From Procambarus clarkii (lineage: Eukaryota > Arthropoda > Malacostraca > Decapoda > Cambaridae), in assembly GCF_040958095.1 (NCBI RefSeq), contig NC_091195.1, forward strand, positions 30,004,324 through 30,068,323: 64,000 bases of DNA, read 5' to 3'. The notes below the pieces were generated by a model. That model did no database searches. It worked only from the letters and a program-made list of their open reading frames with translations, and was not told where the DNA came from. The position numbers and the translations under genes were made by a program. Positions 11,073-21,005 of the stretch are shown one piece after another; position 1 is the stretch's first letter, and each line of letters opens with the position of its first letter.

Positions 11073-11547
11073 ATTGTAATGTTCATTGTCTACATAAACA
11101 ATCTACCAGTGGGAATACAGAATTACACGAACATGTTTGCTGATGATGCTAAGATAATAAGGAAGATAAGAAACCTCGATGATTGTCATGCCCTTTAAGA
11201 AGACCTGGACAAAATAAGTATATGGAGCAACACTTGGCAAATGGAATTTAATGTGAATAAATGCCATGTTATGGAAAGTGGAATTGGAGAACATAGACCC
11301 CACACAACCTATAAATTATGTGAGAAATATTTAAAGAATTCTGACAAAGAAAAGGAACTAGGGGTGGTTCTAGATAGAAAACTGTCACCTGAGGGCCACA
11401 TTAAGAACATTGTACGAGGAGCCTATGCTACACTTTCTAACCTCAGAATTGCTTTTAAATACATGGATGGAGAAATATTAAAGAAATTGTTCACGACTTT
11501 TATTAGACCAAAGCTGGAATATGAAGCGGTTGTATGGTGCCCATATC

Positions 11548-11551
11548 TTAA
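11548..11551. repeat. TTAA target-site duplication, left
   Basis: TTAA directly precedes the CCCTTAAACTGC end of the element; the matching TTAA follows the right end at 13126-13129. Joining the flanks restores the coding sequence of the host CR1-like LINE (WCPYL.. to KKHINKLEKVQ). Confidence 0.75.
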
Positions 11552-13125
11552 CCCTTAAACTGCGCATGGCGTATATATACGCCCTGAGTAACATGTCCCA
11601 TGGTGCGCATGGCGTATATATACGCCATAGGGTGCCAGGCCTGATTCAAATGGCCCGCGGCTACACGGGGTTCACAGTAGCTTCCTCAGGGCTCTTGTAA
11701 ACAGATGCCATTTAAAAAAAAAATCGTGGGCAATATTCTCAGGTGTGAGAGGCACAGTACTGTTGGAGCAACCAAGGCCGGCGCACGCAGCATGAGCGAA
11801 CAGCATTGCTGTTCAGTTTGTGACCACAGCATCGCCGAAAAATGTCAAAATAAATATATAATTGTTATTATTTAGCGATGACAATATTACAGATGACCCA
11901 TGACTGTGATATAAATAACCAGGGTTGTGATAATAGCAGGATTTGTAATAATTAGCGCTGTGAGAGGAGTGATGCTGAGAGATGGAGGGAGACAGCATCG
12001 TTTACTGACTGTGTGGCTAGCTGTTATTGTTTGCATTCACCATACCAGGTCAGTGGTTCTCTATGGTGAACACAAATGTAGATACTTATATATAATGTGT
12101 GTATTAGTGTAATAACAGCAAAAGGATTATGCTGGGAGGAGCCATATCGGTGACGGAGGTGACGTCGTCTGCACGATTTGTCTAGCTGTTTAGAGGGTGG
12201 CCACTATGCTCTTTGGGCGCACTACAAGCTTAGGTGTACAGTTACGGTGCATAAAACATGTAGATATTTATATATAATATGTGTATATAGGGTAATAACA
12301 CTGCAATCAGTATTGTTGGGGTAGAAAGTTTAGTGCGTGTGACCTTGAAAGAGTGAGGGAGCCACCAGCCGCCATCTGTGTATCGCGACGACTCTTAGTG
12401 CCTGAACTAACTATATCAGCTTAGCTGTACAGTTGTGGTGAACAAAATATATACATACTTATATATAACGTCTGTATATAGTGTAATAACACCACAAATG
12501 GTATTATTGGGGAAGAAAGTTTAGTGCGTGTGTTGAGGGAGTGGTAGCAAGTGGCTGGCTGGTGTGTGGCGGTAACTCTTCGTTGCTTTTCGACTCTCAA
12601 TACCAACTTAGTGGTTCGTTATGGTGATCAAAACATGCAGATACTTATATATAACCTGTGTATAGAGTGTAATAGCAGCAAAACAATATGTTTATTGTTT
12701 TATAAACATAATAATTGAATCACTAATATGCACATCATACTTTTCAGTATAGCGATTATTCACCACTTTTATTATATAAATATATTACAATACACACTAT
12801 TGAATAATATTACTGCAAAAAAACTAAGAAAAAATCAATCGGAGACATTGAAACAATTAGGTAATAATATCTTTGTGGCAATTCCCATCTGTCAGCGCGG
12901 GTGACGCTGACCGGGTCTGACGACCACTCTGTCAACGCCCACTTTTTGCCAGACTTCCTCGGTCAATTGCGCCCAAAATATGTCACCTACGATTTATTTT
13001 TTTATTTTTCCCGTGCTCAGGGGACACAAATTAACATGTTTAGAAGACGAAAACAAATTTTTGAATTTTTTTTTTCTTGCGCACAGTGGTGTAAATGTCC
13101 CCAGGACCCCTGAGCAGTGTAAGGT
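11552..13125. mobile_element. piggyBac-like non-autonomous element with internal ~185-bp repeats
   Basis: A 1.57-kb element flanked by TTAA on both sides. Its ends form imperfect inverted repeats: CCCTTAAACTGCGCATGG on the left versus ACCTTACACTGCTCAGGG read inward from the right (14 of 18 match). TTAA target and CCCTT-type ends are the piggyBac superfamily signature. No transposase ORF is present. A perfect 16-bp palindrome GGCGTATATATACGCC occurs twice near the left end (about 11567 and 11616). Four diverged ~185-bp tandem units follow (starts near 12063, 12246, 12436, 12620), each with a 'tggtgaacaaaa..atgtagata' block. Confidence 0.7.
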
Positions 13126-13733
13126 TTAAGAAGCACATCAACAAACTGGAAAAGGTGCAACAACATGCCACTAAGTGGCTCCCAGAACTGAAGGACAAGA
13201 GCTACGAGGAGAGGTGTGAAGGATTGAAGAAATTGTTTATGTAATAATCTAAGATGAGGTCTGATAAAGACCTTTTGTGCCCTCTGTAATGCTTTTGCGC
13301 TACCACTCACAGGATGAGTATGGGGTGCACAATAAACTAGCCGCCTTCGGCGGCAACAATCAAAGGAGAGGTTAGAGGCATTAAATATGCAATAACTAGA
13401 AGATAGAAGAAAAAGAGGCGATATGATCACTACGTTCAAAATAGTAACAGGAATCGATAAAATTGATAGGGAAGAATTCCTGAGACCGGGAGCTTCAAGA
13501 ACAAGAGGTCATAGATTTCAACTAACGAAACAAAGCTGCCAGAGAAATATACGGAAATTCACTTTTGTAAACAGAGTGGTAGACGGTTGGAACGAGTTAA
13601 GTGAGAGGGTAGTGGAAGCCAAAACCGTCAGTAATTTCAAAGCATTATATGACAAAGAGTGTTGGGGAGACGGGACACCACGAGCGTAGCTCTCATCCTG
13701 TAACTACACTTAGGTAATTACACTTAGGTAATC

Positions 13734-13887
13734 ACTCACAGGACTCAGGGTCGAAAGTATCACCGACCCAACAGGCAGGGTTGCAGAGGCAAAAACAATG
13801 AGGGTCACCCTGAGACAAGGGGACCGAGCAAACTTCAAACTCGCACACGGCGAGCGGGGACTCCGGGGTCACATCCATCGGACCCAT
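13734..13887 (-). pseudogene. DIRS ORF1 (gag-like), N-terminal part
   Basis: An ATG at 13887-13885 opens MGPMDVTPESPLAVCEFEVC, then a Cys-rich stretch CFCLCNPACWVGDTFDPESC. This Cys-rich N-terminus fits a DIRS ORF1. The ORF is cut at 13734 by the CR1-like LINE, and its C-terminal part continues at 8445-8769. The 5' leader (13888-14490) separates it from the right terminal repeat. Confidence 0.6.
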
Positions 13888-14489
13888 GCGCCCCCTAGGG
13901 AATTCCCAGGGTCCTGAGCGTTTACTTAAGAGGACTCGCGCTCAGGTAGTCCCAGGCAGGGCGCTGCTAACCGGCGCCCAAAACTACCAAGCGAACTTCT
14001 ATAGCTGTACCCCAGGGACGTGTACACTCACGGGAACCTAGCAGGGGGGGAGCCACTGAGGAGAACCGTGGAAGGGCAAACATCAGTGGAATAATAGGGC
14101 AGAACCCCACACCAGACAAAAAGAAAAAGAAAAACAAAACCCCGCAAGAGGACAGCGAACCCCAAAGAACAGAGCCAGCCGCTATGTCGGGAATACAAGC
14201 TGAGCAGCACCCTGCGCCCCTACCAATGCAAACTGCCTCTTACCTGGCCAGTAACAAGGGAGAACAGAACACCCAAGTGCCCAACAGGCGGCCGAAAAAC
14301 TGAAAAGGTAAAACAGACCAGCAGAGGCAGACCCCGAGGAGCCTGTGGCAGGTGGCCCCAAGCCCCAAGGGCAGTACTTACGGGGCACCTAGGGAAGGCA
14401 GCCCTAGGCGCATGCAGCCCGAGTACTGAAGATAACTCCTGGCTCTCCTCTCGCACCCACAAAAACAAACACCACACGCAAAGCACAGT

Positions 14490-14968
14490 GCTGCAGCGAC
14501 ACCGGAGCCAGAGCACACGACCTTCGCCTATAGCATCAGCCTCAAGAACTGAGGTGTGGGTAGCCAGCGTGGAGGGTCTGGGGCTCCCCCTTCCCCCTCC
14601 CAGGGAGGGGGGAAGCTGCACAGACAGCGGCGCGGCGACGTGTGACGTCACACTAGTTTGCTTGTTTTCTGTTGGGGAGTTCTATCCACTAGTTCGGCTT
14701 TTGGTAGCAATTTTAACCAGAATAGGGGTTTGTTTTGAGGCGCTTACCTTTCTGGGTGCCTGTTCCGGTCGATGGCAGACATAGAATGCTTCCAACCATA
14801 TGGGGGTTTCTATAGGCCATTGCTCCCCTTGCCTCTCTGAGGGGGCCCGGTTCTGGCCGTGGTACCCGGTAGGCCTAAGAACTCCATACACATGACTGAT
14901 GCCAAAGTCTGACATTAGCATATCAGCCTGGGAAAGCTCCGGGGAGCCGACGGGGCTCCCCCCAGAAA
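14490..14968 (-). repeat. DIRS 5' inverted terminal repeat
   Basis: Read on the minus strand it repeats the left terminus (CTGATATGCTAATGTCAGAC, then CAGAGAGGCAAGGGGAGCAA, and the GTGTGACGTCACAC palindrome at 14640-14653). The extreme end, TTCTGGGGGGAGCCCCGTCG (minus), matches the second half of the internal complementary region at 5535-5573. Confidence 0.85.
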
Positions 14969-14977
14969 AAATAAAAA

Positions 14978-15009
<32 letters not shown>

Positions 15010-15639
15010 TTCCCTCTTGATTCATATCACAACTCTTCCAAATAAACAGAATTAAATTAATTTTAGTTCATGTACAACAACAACTTTCCTAAAGTGTCCT
15101 GAGACTAGTACTAATACCCTGTGGAGGACAAAATAGAGAAAATAATTAGTGGAGGAAAAGTATGAGCGGTTACTAGGTCCAGGTCCCCTCTCTCCAGACA
15201 CTAGGGGCTTGAAAAAATTATTTACAGTATTGTTTGGTAAAATGACTCCACAACAATCACCACAGCATCAGTATACATTCTATGAAGATATAATAGGTAG
15301 GTAGGTAAATAGTAGGTAAACACGCAAGCATTTAGAAAAACATTTGTGACCAAAATTTTCAACATCCCGGTACATGTCACTTAAAAAAAAATCATAAGGG
15401 AAATATTTCATTCAACAAAAATTTTAAAATAAAATTTTACTCCTTTCAGAAATATGAAGGATTTCCCAAAGTTCAGGATGACAGACCAGAAGACACCTAG
15501 GAAGGGTAATATGATGTGTTCAGACAATGTTGCAAAACATGATGCATCTTCAGGTTCCTGATAGGAATGTTAAAACTCTGCAACACCTTGGAAACACTGA
15601 ACAACAAAAGAAATACATAACTCTTGTATATACAGTATA
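14969..15639. other. MRI1 intron 1, AT-rich, no named feature
   Basis: An (ATT)n microsatellite (about 14980-15009) adjoins the DIRS end. The rest is AT-rich with no usable ORF. A minor 'taggtaggtaggtaaatagtagg' simple stretch lies near 15294-15316. Confidence 0.45.
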
Positions 15640-15960
15640 AATAAAAAAAAATGGTAGAGTGAGAGGTTATCTCATTGATGGCTATATATTCGTATCTGTC
15701 ACTAAGATAGGATCGAATATAGTTCAGGGCAAGGCCTCGGATTCCGTAACGGTGGAGTTCAAGTAAGAGGTAGTTATGGTTAACACTATGGCATACTAGA
15801 GCTTTGTTGAAAAGCAGAGCTATAGGTGGCACAAGGGCATGGGAGGCACTCTTATATACCATAGATGGTATTTTACTTATGTTCCCAGCTTTGGTATATA
15901 GTAAGTGAACGATGGACACAACATCTGTCGGGCTGACTGGTGAAAGGAGAAGAGAGATAC
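15640..15960 (-). mobile_element. L2/CR1-like LINE (type A) fragment with internal deletion
   Basis: The minus strand reads KAGNISKIPSMVYKSASHAL and PPIALLFNKAL, then jumps to VNHNYLLLELHRYGIRGLA, compared with the longer copy at 25181-26818. The middle of the RT (about 120 residues) is missing. It is followed by a short type A 3'-end-like piece (about 15964-16040). Confidence 0.7.
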
Positions 15961-16134
15961 AGTACTATGCCTAAAGCCACTAGTACGCACAGTTGCACAA
16001 TCTGCAACTAGACAGCGGACCTTTTTTATATAGAATTTTTGGGACTAATTCCTAGGGGGCTTGGCTTACTAGCCTAACTCCTCTAAGTGGTATTCCCATT
16101 TTATACTATTATTTGTAAACAAGCCCCCAGGACC

Positions 16135-16222
16135 CCATAACCGGGTGTGGAGAGGGCAGCCTGGGACCCCATACCCGAGTGTGGTGAAGGCAACCTGGGA
16201 CCCAATACCTGAGTGGGGAGGG
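16135..16222. repeat. Detached units of the 32-34-bp minisatellite
   Basis: About two and a half copies of the unit GGGCAGCCTGGGACCCCATA..., in the same orientation as the main array at 19189-20449. A 3-kb inverted-repeat element separates the two parts, as if it had inserted into the array. Confidence 0.8.
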
Positions 16223-19188
16223 CAGCCGGGTCTGTCTAATTACCCAAAGCTACCCAAAATTACTCAAAGCCTCACAAAGCTTCCTAGCATTATGTTAGTA
16301 ATGAATAAATATAACATTTATTCATTATAATGTTGGTGCTGAATGTAGAACATGAAAAACATATTTTTACTCTGAAAAAGTATCATTTTATAACGAAATT
16401 AGACGAAAATAAGAAGATGGTGACGCCAAAGCAAGTCAACGGTCCAAGCGACAATGTTTGCTGGCATATGAGCCTCCAGTACCTACCTAACCTAATCAAC
16501 CTACCCAAACCTAACCTTACCTAACTTTTATTTATTTATTTATTATTTATTTATTTATATATTTATTTATATACAAATAGGTACATTGGGTTTGTGAGAA
16601 TACATAGCATGGTAATTTACAATCTTGTAAAGCCACTAGTATGCGCAGCATTTTGGGTAGGTCCTTAATTTAATCTAACAGATAATTTTAAGTAGATAAA
16701 TTCTAGCAGAATTAATAAAATAACAGATACATTGCAAGAAAGAAAAAAAAATGAAATGAGAGAGATTAGTAGGTATATTAAAGCTCTGATTAATTGCACT
16801 GACAGCTTGATTGGTAATTTAAACGAAGATTAATAGGCACCATACAGCAAATTGAAAGCACATAGAAGACAGCAATGATCAAAATGGTAAAGTTGTTTGG
16901 AATGGGTACATGAAGATTGGGAGATTGGGTAGCACTAGACACAGTGCAATTTTAAAGCAACAAGGTAGAAAACTATACAGATGAAATTAGGTACTTTTTA
17001 GTTTTGTTTTTGAATGATGCAAAAGTTGGACAGCTTTTCAATTCATTAGGGAGTGAGTTCCATAGACTAGGTCCCTTTATTTGCATAGAGTGTTTGCACA
17101 GATTAAGTTTGACTTTGGGGATATCAGAGAGAGATTTATTTCTGGTGTAGTGATAATGGGTCCTATTACATGTGTCCAGGGAGAGTTTCAGAGCAGGATT
17201 TGCATTTAAGAACAGGGTTTTGTAAATGTAGTTGATACAAGAGAATAAGTGGAGTGAGATTATGTTTAGCATGTTTAGGGAGTTAAACAAGGGGGCTGAG
17301 TGCTGTCTGAAAGCAGAATTTGTTATTATTCTGATAGCAGATTTTTGCTGGGTGATGATGGACCTGAGGTGGTTTGCAGTGGTTGAACCCCATGCACAGA
17401 TACCATAATTAAGATAGAGATAGATTAGTACATAATATAGTGAGATGAGAGCAGAGTTAGGTACATAGCATCTGATTTTGGAGAGTATACCAACTGTTTT
17501 AGAGACTTTCTTAGTTATGTGTTGTATGTGGTGCTGAAGTTGAGTCTCTTGTCTAGGAATAGGCCAAGAAACTTTCCATCATTTTTACTACTAATGTTAA
17601 CATTGTCTATCTGAAGCTGAATTGCATTTGTTGATTTGCTTCCAAATAAGATGTAGTAGATCTTTTCTATGTTAAGTGTTAGTTTGTTGGTTGACATCCA
17701 TAAGTGGACTTTTTTTAGTTCATTATTAACAACATTATTTAGTGTATGTGGGTTGGAGTTAAGAGTAGATGAGGGTAGTATCATCAGCAAACAATATAGG
17801 TTTCAGAATGTTAGTGACATAAAGGCAGATCATTGATGTATTTAAGAAATAGGAGAGGTCCCAAAATGCTACCCTGTGACTCTCCAATGGTTATTGGTAG
17901 AGTGGGAGAGGTTATATCATTGATGGCTACACAACGGAATCTATCACTAAGATAGGATTGGATATAGTCCAGTGCATGGCCTCGGATTCCATAATGATGG
18001 AGTTTATGTAAGAGGTAATTGTGATTAACAGTATCAAAGGCCTTTCTCAGGTTAATGAAGAGTCCAATCGGAAACTCATTTTTGTCAAGGGCTGAATAAA
18101 TTATATCAAGGAGACTAATAATTGCATCATTGGTACTCTTTTGGGAGCAGAAGCCATACTGACAGGGGCTGAGTATGTCGAATTTTTACGAGATAGGAGT
18201 AGAGCTGTTTGTAGATAATTTTTTCAAATATTTTTGATAGTATGGGTAGGTTCGATATTGGTCTATAGTTGTTTATGTCTGCCAGATTACCTCCTTCTAT
18301 GAACTGGCATTACTCTTGTTTTATTAAGGATATCAGGTAAGGTATGGCACTAATGATTTGTTGAATAGCAGAGCTATGGGTGGTGTAAGGGCATGGGAGG
18401 CGCTCTTGTATACAATGGATGGGATTTCACTAATGTTCCCAGCTTTGGTTTTTAGTGAGTGCCCGAAACGCTAAGCGTACTAGTGGCTGTACAAGAATGT
18501 ACAAAGAATGTATGTACATCTGTCAGGCTGACTGGTGAAAGGAGAAGAGAGTTTGGATAGCTGCCTGAGAGATGTGTGTTGATGTGTGTCTGGGTCTGTG
18601 GGATTTTACTGGCAAGGTTAGCACCAACCGATGAAAAGAAGCTATTAAATTCATTTGCCATTTCTAAATCAGTTGAGGGTGTATAGCCATCCTTAGAGTG
18701 TTATTTGGTTGTGGGAGTGTTGTTTAGTTCCTAGGATATTAGAGATGGTATTCCATGTGCTTTTCATGTTGCCTTGTGCTTCTTTGAATCTAGTCTCATA
18801 ATATGAAAGTTTAGCTTTTCTTATGATAACTAAAAACTAAAACTGAACTAAACCTAACATATCCAAACATAACTTAATATAACCTCTAGCCAACAATATA
18901 TCTTGAATAATTTGTTCATCTTGGATAAGTCGCTCCACAACATTGTCACTTAGATCATCGACTTCCTATGGGTTCCTTCCTAACCTAAGGACCTCTCATG
19001 CCACTTGGTTTCGTCTAATTTTGTTATAAATTTATACTATTTCAGAGTAAAAATATGTTTTTTCATGTTCTACATTCAACACCAACAATATACTGAGTAA
19101 ATATATCATATTTCTTCATTACTTACGTAGTGCTAGGAAGGTTTGGGTACCTTTGAGTAAATTCGGGTAGCTTTGGGTAATTAGACGA
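16223..19188. mobile_element. Element with long inverted arms (foldback/MITE-like) inside the minisatellite
   Basis: The left arm (about 16223-16430) and right arm (about 19000-19188) are inverted copies: CTAATTACCCAAAGCTACCC, then GAATGTAGAACATGAAAAA and 'catatttttactctgaaa'. The arms end in CCGGGTCTGTCTAATTACCC and its near complement. Minisatellite units of one orientation lie on both sides. A type A LINE (16510-18830) occupies the centre. No transposase is visible, so the class is unknown. Confidence 0.6.
16510..18830 (-). mobile_element. L2/CR1-like LINE (type A), decayed
   Basis: Its 3' end is on the left, with TAAA repeats (16528-16570) and the hairpin ATGC-GCA-GCAT (16641-16651). Minus-strand fragments of the RT C-terminus (16973-17290; THYHYTRNKSLSDIPKVKLN), fingers/palm (17515-17790; VHLWMSTNKLTLNIEK) and the EN-RT linker (18452-18661) are in different frames. 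A 55-bp plus-oriented 3'-end piece with ACGC-TAA-GCGT (18468-18478) is embedded. The 5' end is cut near 18830. Confidence 0.85.
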
Positions 19189-20449
19189 ACCGGGGCAGTC
19201 TGGGACCCCAGTCCCAGCCCATACCTGAGTGTGGTGAGGGCAGCCTGGGACCCCATACCTGAGTGTGGTGAGGGCAGCCTGGGACCCCGGTCCCAGCCCA
19301 TACCTGAGTGTGGTGAGGGCAGCCTGGAACCCCATACCTGAGTGTGGTGAGGGCAGCCTGGGACCCCATACCTGAGTGGTGAGGGCAGCCTGGGACCCCA
19401 TACCTGAGTGTAGTGAGGGCAGCCTGGGACCCCATACCAGAGTGGTGAGGGCAGCCTGGGACCCCATACCTGAGTGTGGTGAGGGCAGCCTGGGACCCCA
19501 TACCTGAGTGTGGTGAGGGCAGCCTGGGACCCCATACCTGAGTGGTGAGGGCAGCCTGGGACCCCATACCTGTGTAGTGAGGGCAGCCTGGGACCCCATA
19601 TCAGAGTGGCGAGGGCAGCCTGGGACCCCATACCTGAGTGGTGAGGGCAGCCTGGGACCCCATACCTGAGTGGTGAGGGCAGCCTGGGACCCCATACCTG
19701 AGTGGTGAGGGCAGCCTGGGACCCTATACCTGAGTGTGGTGAGGGCAGCCTGGGACCCCATACCTGAGTGGTGAGGGCAGCCTGGGACCCCATACCTGAG
19801 TGTGGTGAGGGCAGCCTGGGACCCCATACCAGAGTGGTGAGGGCAGCCTGGGACCCCATACCTGAGTGTAGTGAGGGCAGCCTGGGACCCCATACCAGAG
19901 TGGTGAGGGCAGCCTGGGACCCCATACCTGAGTGTAGTGAGGGCAGCCTGGGACCCCATACCAGAGTGGTGAGGGCAGCCTGGGACCCCATACCAGAGTG
20001 ATGAGGGCAGCCTGGGACCCCATACCCGAGTAGTGAGGGCAGCCTGGGACCCCATACCTGAGTGTAGTGAGGGCAGCCTGGGACCCCATACCTGAGTGGT
20101 GAGGACAGCCTGGGACCCCATACCTGAGTGTAGTGAGGGCAGCCTGGGACCCCATACCTGAGTGGTGAGGACAGCCTGGGACCCCATCTCTGAGTGTGGT
20201 GAGGGCAGCCTGGGACCCCATACCTGAGTGGTGAGGGCAGCCTGGGACCCCATACCTGAGTGGTGAGGGCAGCCTGGGACCCCATACCTGAATGGTGAGG
20301 GCAGCCTGGGACCCCATACATGAGTGGTGAGGGCAGCCTGGGACCCCATACCTGAGTGTAGTGAGGGCAGCCTGGGACCCCATACCAGAGTGGTGAGGGC
20401 AGCCTGGGACCCCATACCTGAGTGGTGAGGGCAGCCTGGGACCCCATAA
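19189..20449. repeat. 32-34-bp GC-rich minisatellite (about 37 units)
   Basis: Tandem units of the form GTGAGGGCAGCCTGGGACCC-CATACCTGAGTG (32 bp), with a TG/TA insertion in many units (34 bp) and longer variants near the left end (extra 'gtcccagcc'). The array begins 35 bp downstream, in gene sense, of the MRI1 exon 1 donor. All three minus frames are free of stops, which produces very long open frames that are not genes. Confidence 0.95.
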
Positions 20450-20484
20450 CCATAAGCGGCCCGTATAGGCCTAGGTAGGCCTAC

Positions 20485-20616
20485 CTGCATCTTGTTGATG
20501 ACCTGCCAGCCCTCGTCAACACTGGTGACGGTGATGTACTTGGACTCCATGGGCAGCAGCAGCTGATCAAGGACCAGTAGCTTCTTATCCTGCCATTTTA
20601 TTGCTTGGAGTGTCAT
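20485..20616 (-). CDS. MRI1: Methylthioribose-1-phosphate isomerase, exon 1 (start)
   Basis: The N-terminus of MRI1/MtnA, 44 codons from an ATG at 20616-20614: MTLQAIKWQDKKLLVLDQLL, then LPMESKYITV and DEGWQVINKMQ. The 'MTL.AI.W/Y...L.LLDQ.LLP' start and the helix before the VRGAPAI motif match animal and bacterial MtnA in order and spacing. It ends at ATGCAG|GTAGGC, a GT donor in phase 0, and exon 2 at 2677 supplies the VRGAPAIA motif. The intron is 17,807 bp. Open reading continues past the donor into the minisatellite but has no family similarity there. The ATG has G at -3. Confidence 0.93.
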
Positions 20617-20815
20617 GTCTCAGGTGTAGGCAGGTGTGGACGACAGAGGTGGTGGCGTAGACAAGTATAGACACGTGTAGACGGGTGTAGACAGGTGTAG
20701 AAGACGGTAGACAGGTGTCTCCCGGGGCTGTGGCCGGCCCGTCACTGTATGACAGGTTCGCTCAGTCAAATATTTTTTCCTCCACGGCCCGCTGTCATAT
20801 GACAACATGAAGCCA
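20617..20815 (-). promoter_or_regulatory. MRI1 5' flank with repeated E-box-like units
   Basis: Directly upstream of the start codon (gene sense) are degenerate 10-12-bp tandem units of the type CACCTGTCTA (about 20620-20720). They include CACCTG several times and one CACGTG. A GC-rich block (CGGGCCGGCC type) and an AT-box AAAAAATATTT (about 20769-20779) lie further upstream. This is the expected place for the 5'UTR and core promoter; the exact transcription start cannot be set. Confidence 0.45.
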
Positions 20816-20969
20816 CACTCTATAACAGAATTAAGGTACTCGAAGAAGGTTTTTATGACACAATAACCGTCTTCAGGTGGTAAGTCAATGTAATATAATC
20901 ATAAAATAGTGTTTGCATGTGAGTGTTGGCATGGTCAGAGGCTTGGAGCTATTAGCGCTAGTGGGAGCA

Positions 20970-20977
20970 TGACGTCA
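20970..20977. promoter_or_regulatory. TGACGTCA (CRE) about 355 bp upstream of MRI1
   Basis: A perfect CRE palindrome in the non-repetitive gap between the MRI1 start and the next LINE fragment. The position suits an upstream promoter element; binding is inferred only. Confidence 0.35.
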
Positions 20978-21005
20978 CAAACTTGAGGCAAAGATGCTGC
21001 TATGG

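Larger units (their letters stand above)
8770..13733 (+). mobile_element. CR1-like LINE (type C), 5' truncated, hosting two insertions
   Basis: Inserted in DIRS ORF1. LINE pieces: 8770-9545 (linker, GPDGVSPRVL, YRPVSLTSVIVKILEKIIK, QYGFRSGRSCVTNLL, GVPQGSVLAP), 11073-11547 (MFADDAKIIRKI, then the C-terminal RT), and 13130-13733 (LEKVQQHATKW and C-terminus, 3'UTR). It ends in a repeated ACACTTAGGTAATT tail. A type B LINE (9546-11072) and a TTAA element (11552-13125) interrupt it. Stops and frameshifts are present. Confidence 0.85.
4976..14968 (-). mobile_element. DIRS-like tyrosine-recombinase retrotransposon with inverted termini
   Basis: The coding strand is minus and the order is 5' terminus (right), gag-like ORF1, RT, RNase H, tyrosine recombinase, 3' terminus (left). 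The ends are inverted copies of each other: 4976-5450 plus-strand sequence reappears as the complement of about 14490-14968. An internal complementary region (5493-5573) matches both extreme termini, the diagnostic arrangement of DIRS elements, which replicate through a circular intermediate. A CR1-like LINE (8770-13733) splits ORF1; removing it leaves about 5.0 kb, a normal DIRS length. Frameshifts in RNase H and recombinase make this copy inactive. Both ends sit in AT-rich simple sequence and no target duplication is evident. Confidence 0.9.

Noticed and set aside
13127..13733. A separate gene at 13423-13689 (ITTFKIVTGIDKIDREEF...)
   Set aside because: It is the C-terminal domain of the type C CR1-like LINE resumed after the TTAA element.
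16478..16523. CCTAA-rich stretch suggesting an interstitial arthropod telomere repeat
   Set aside because: Only a few degenerate CCTAA/CCTAC words, not a tandem array; likely part of the inverted-repeat element arm.
19119..20616. Very long minus-strand open frames (444 and 497 codons) rich in GSQAALTT/WGPRLPS/YGVPGCPHH
   Set aside because: They are translations of the stop-free minisatellite in different frames. Only the first 44 codons of one of them (20485-20616) match a protein family, and a splice donor follows.
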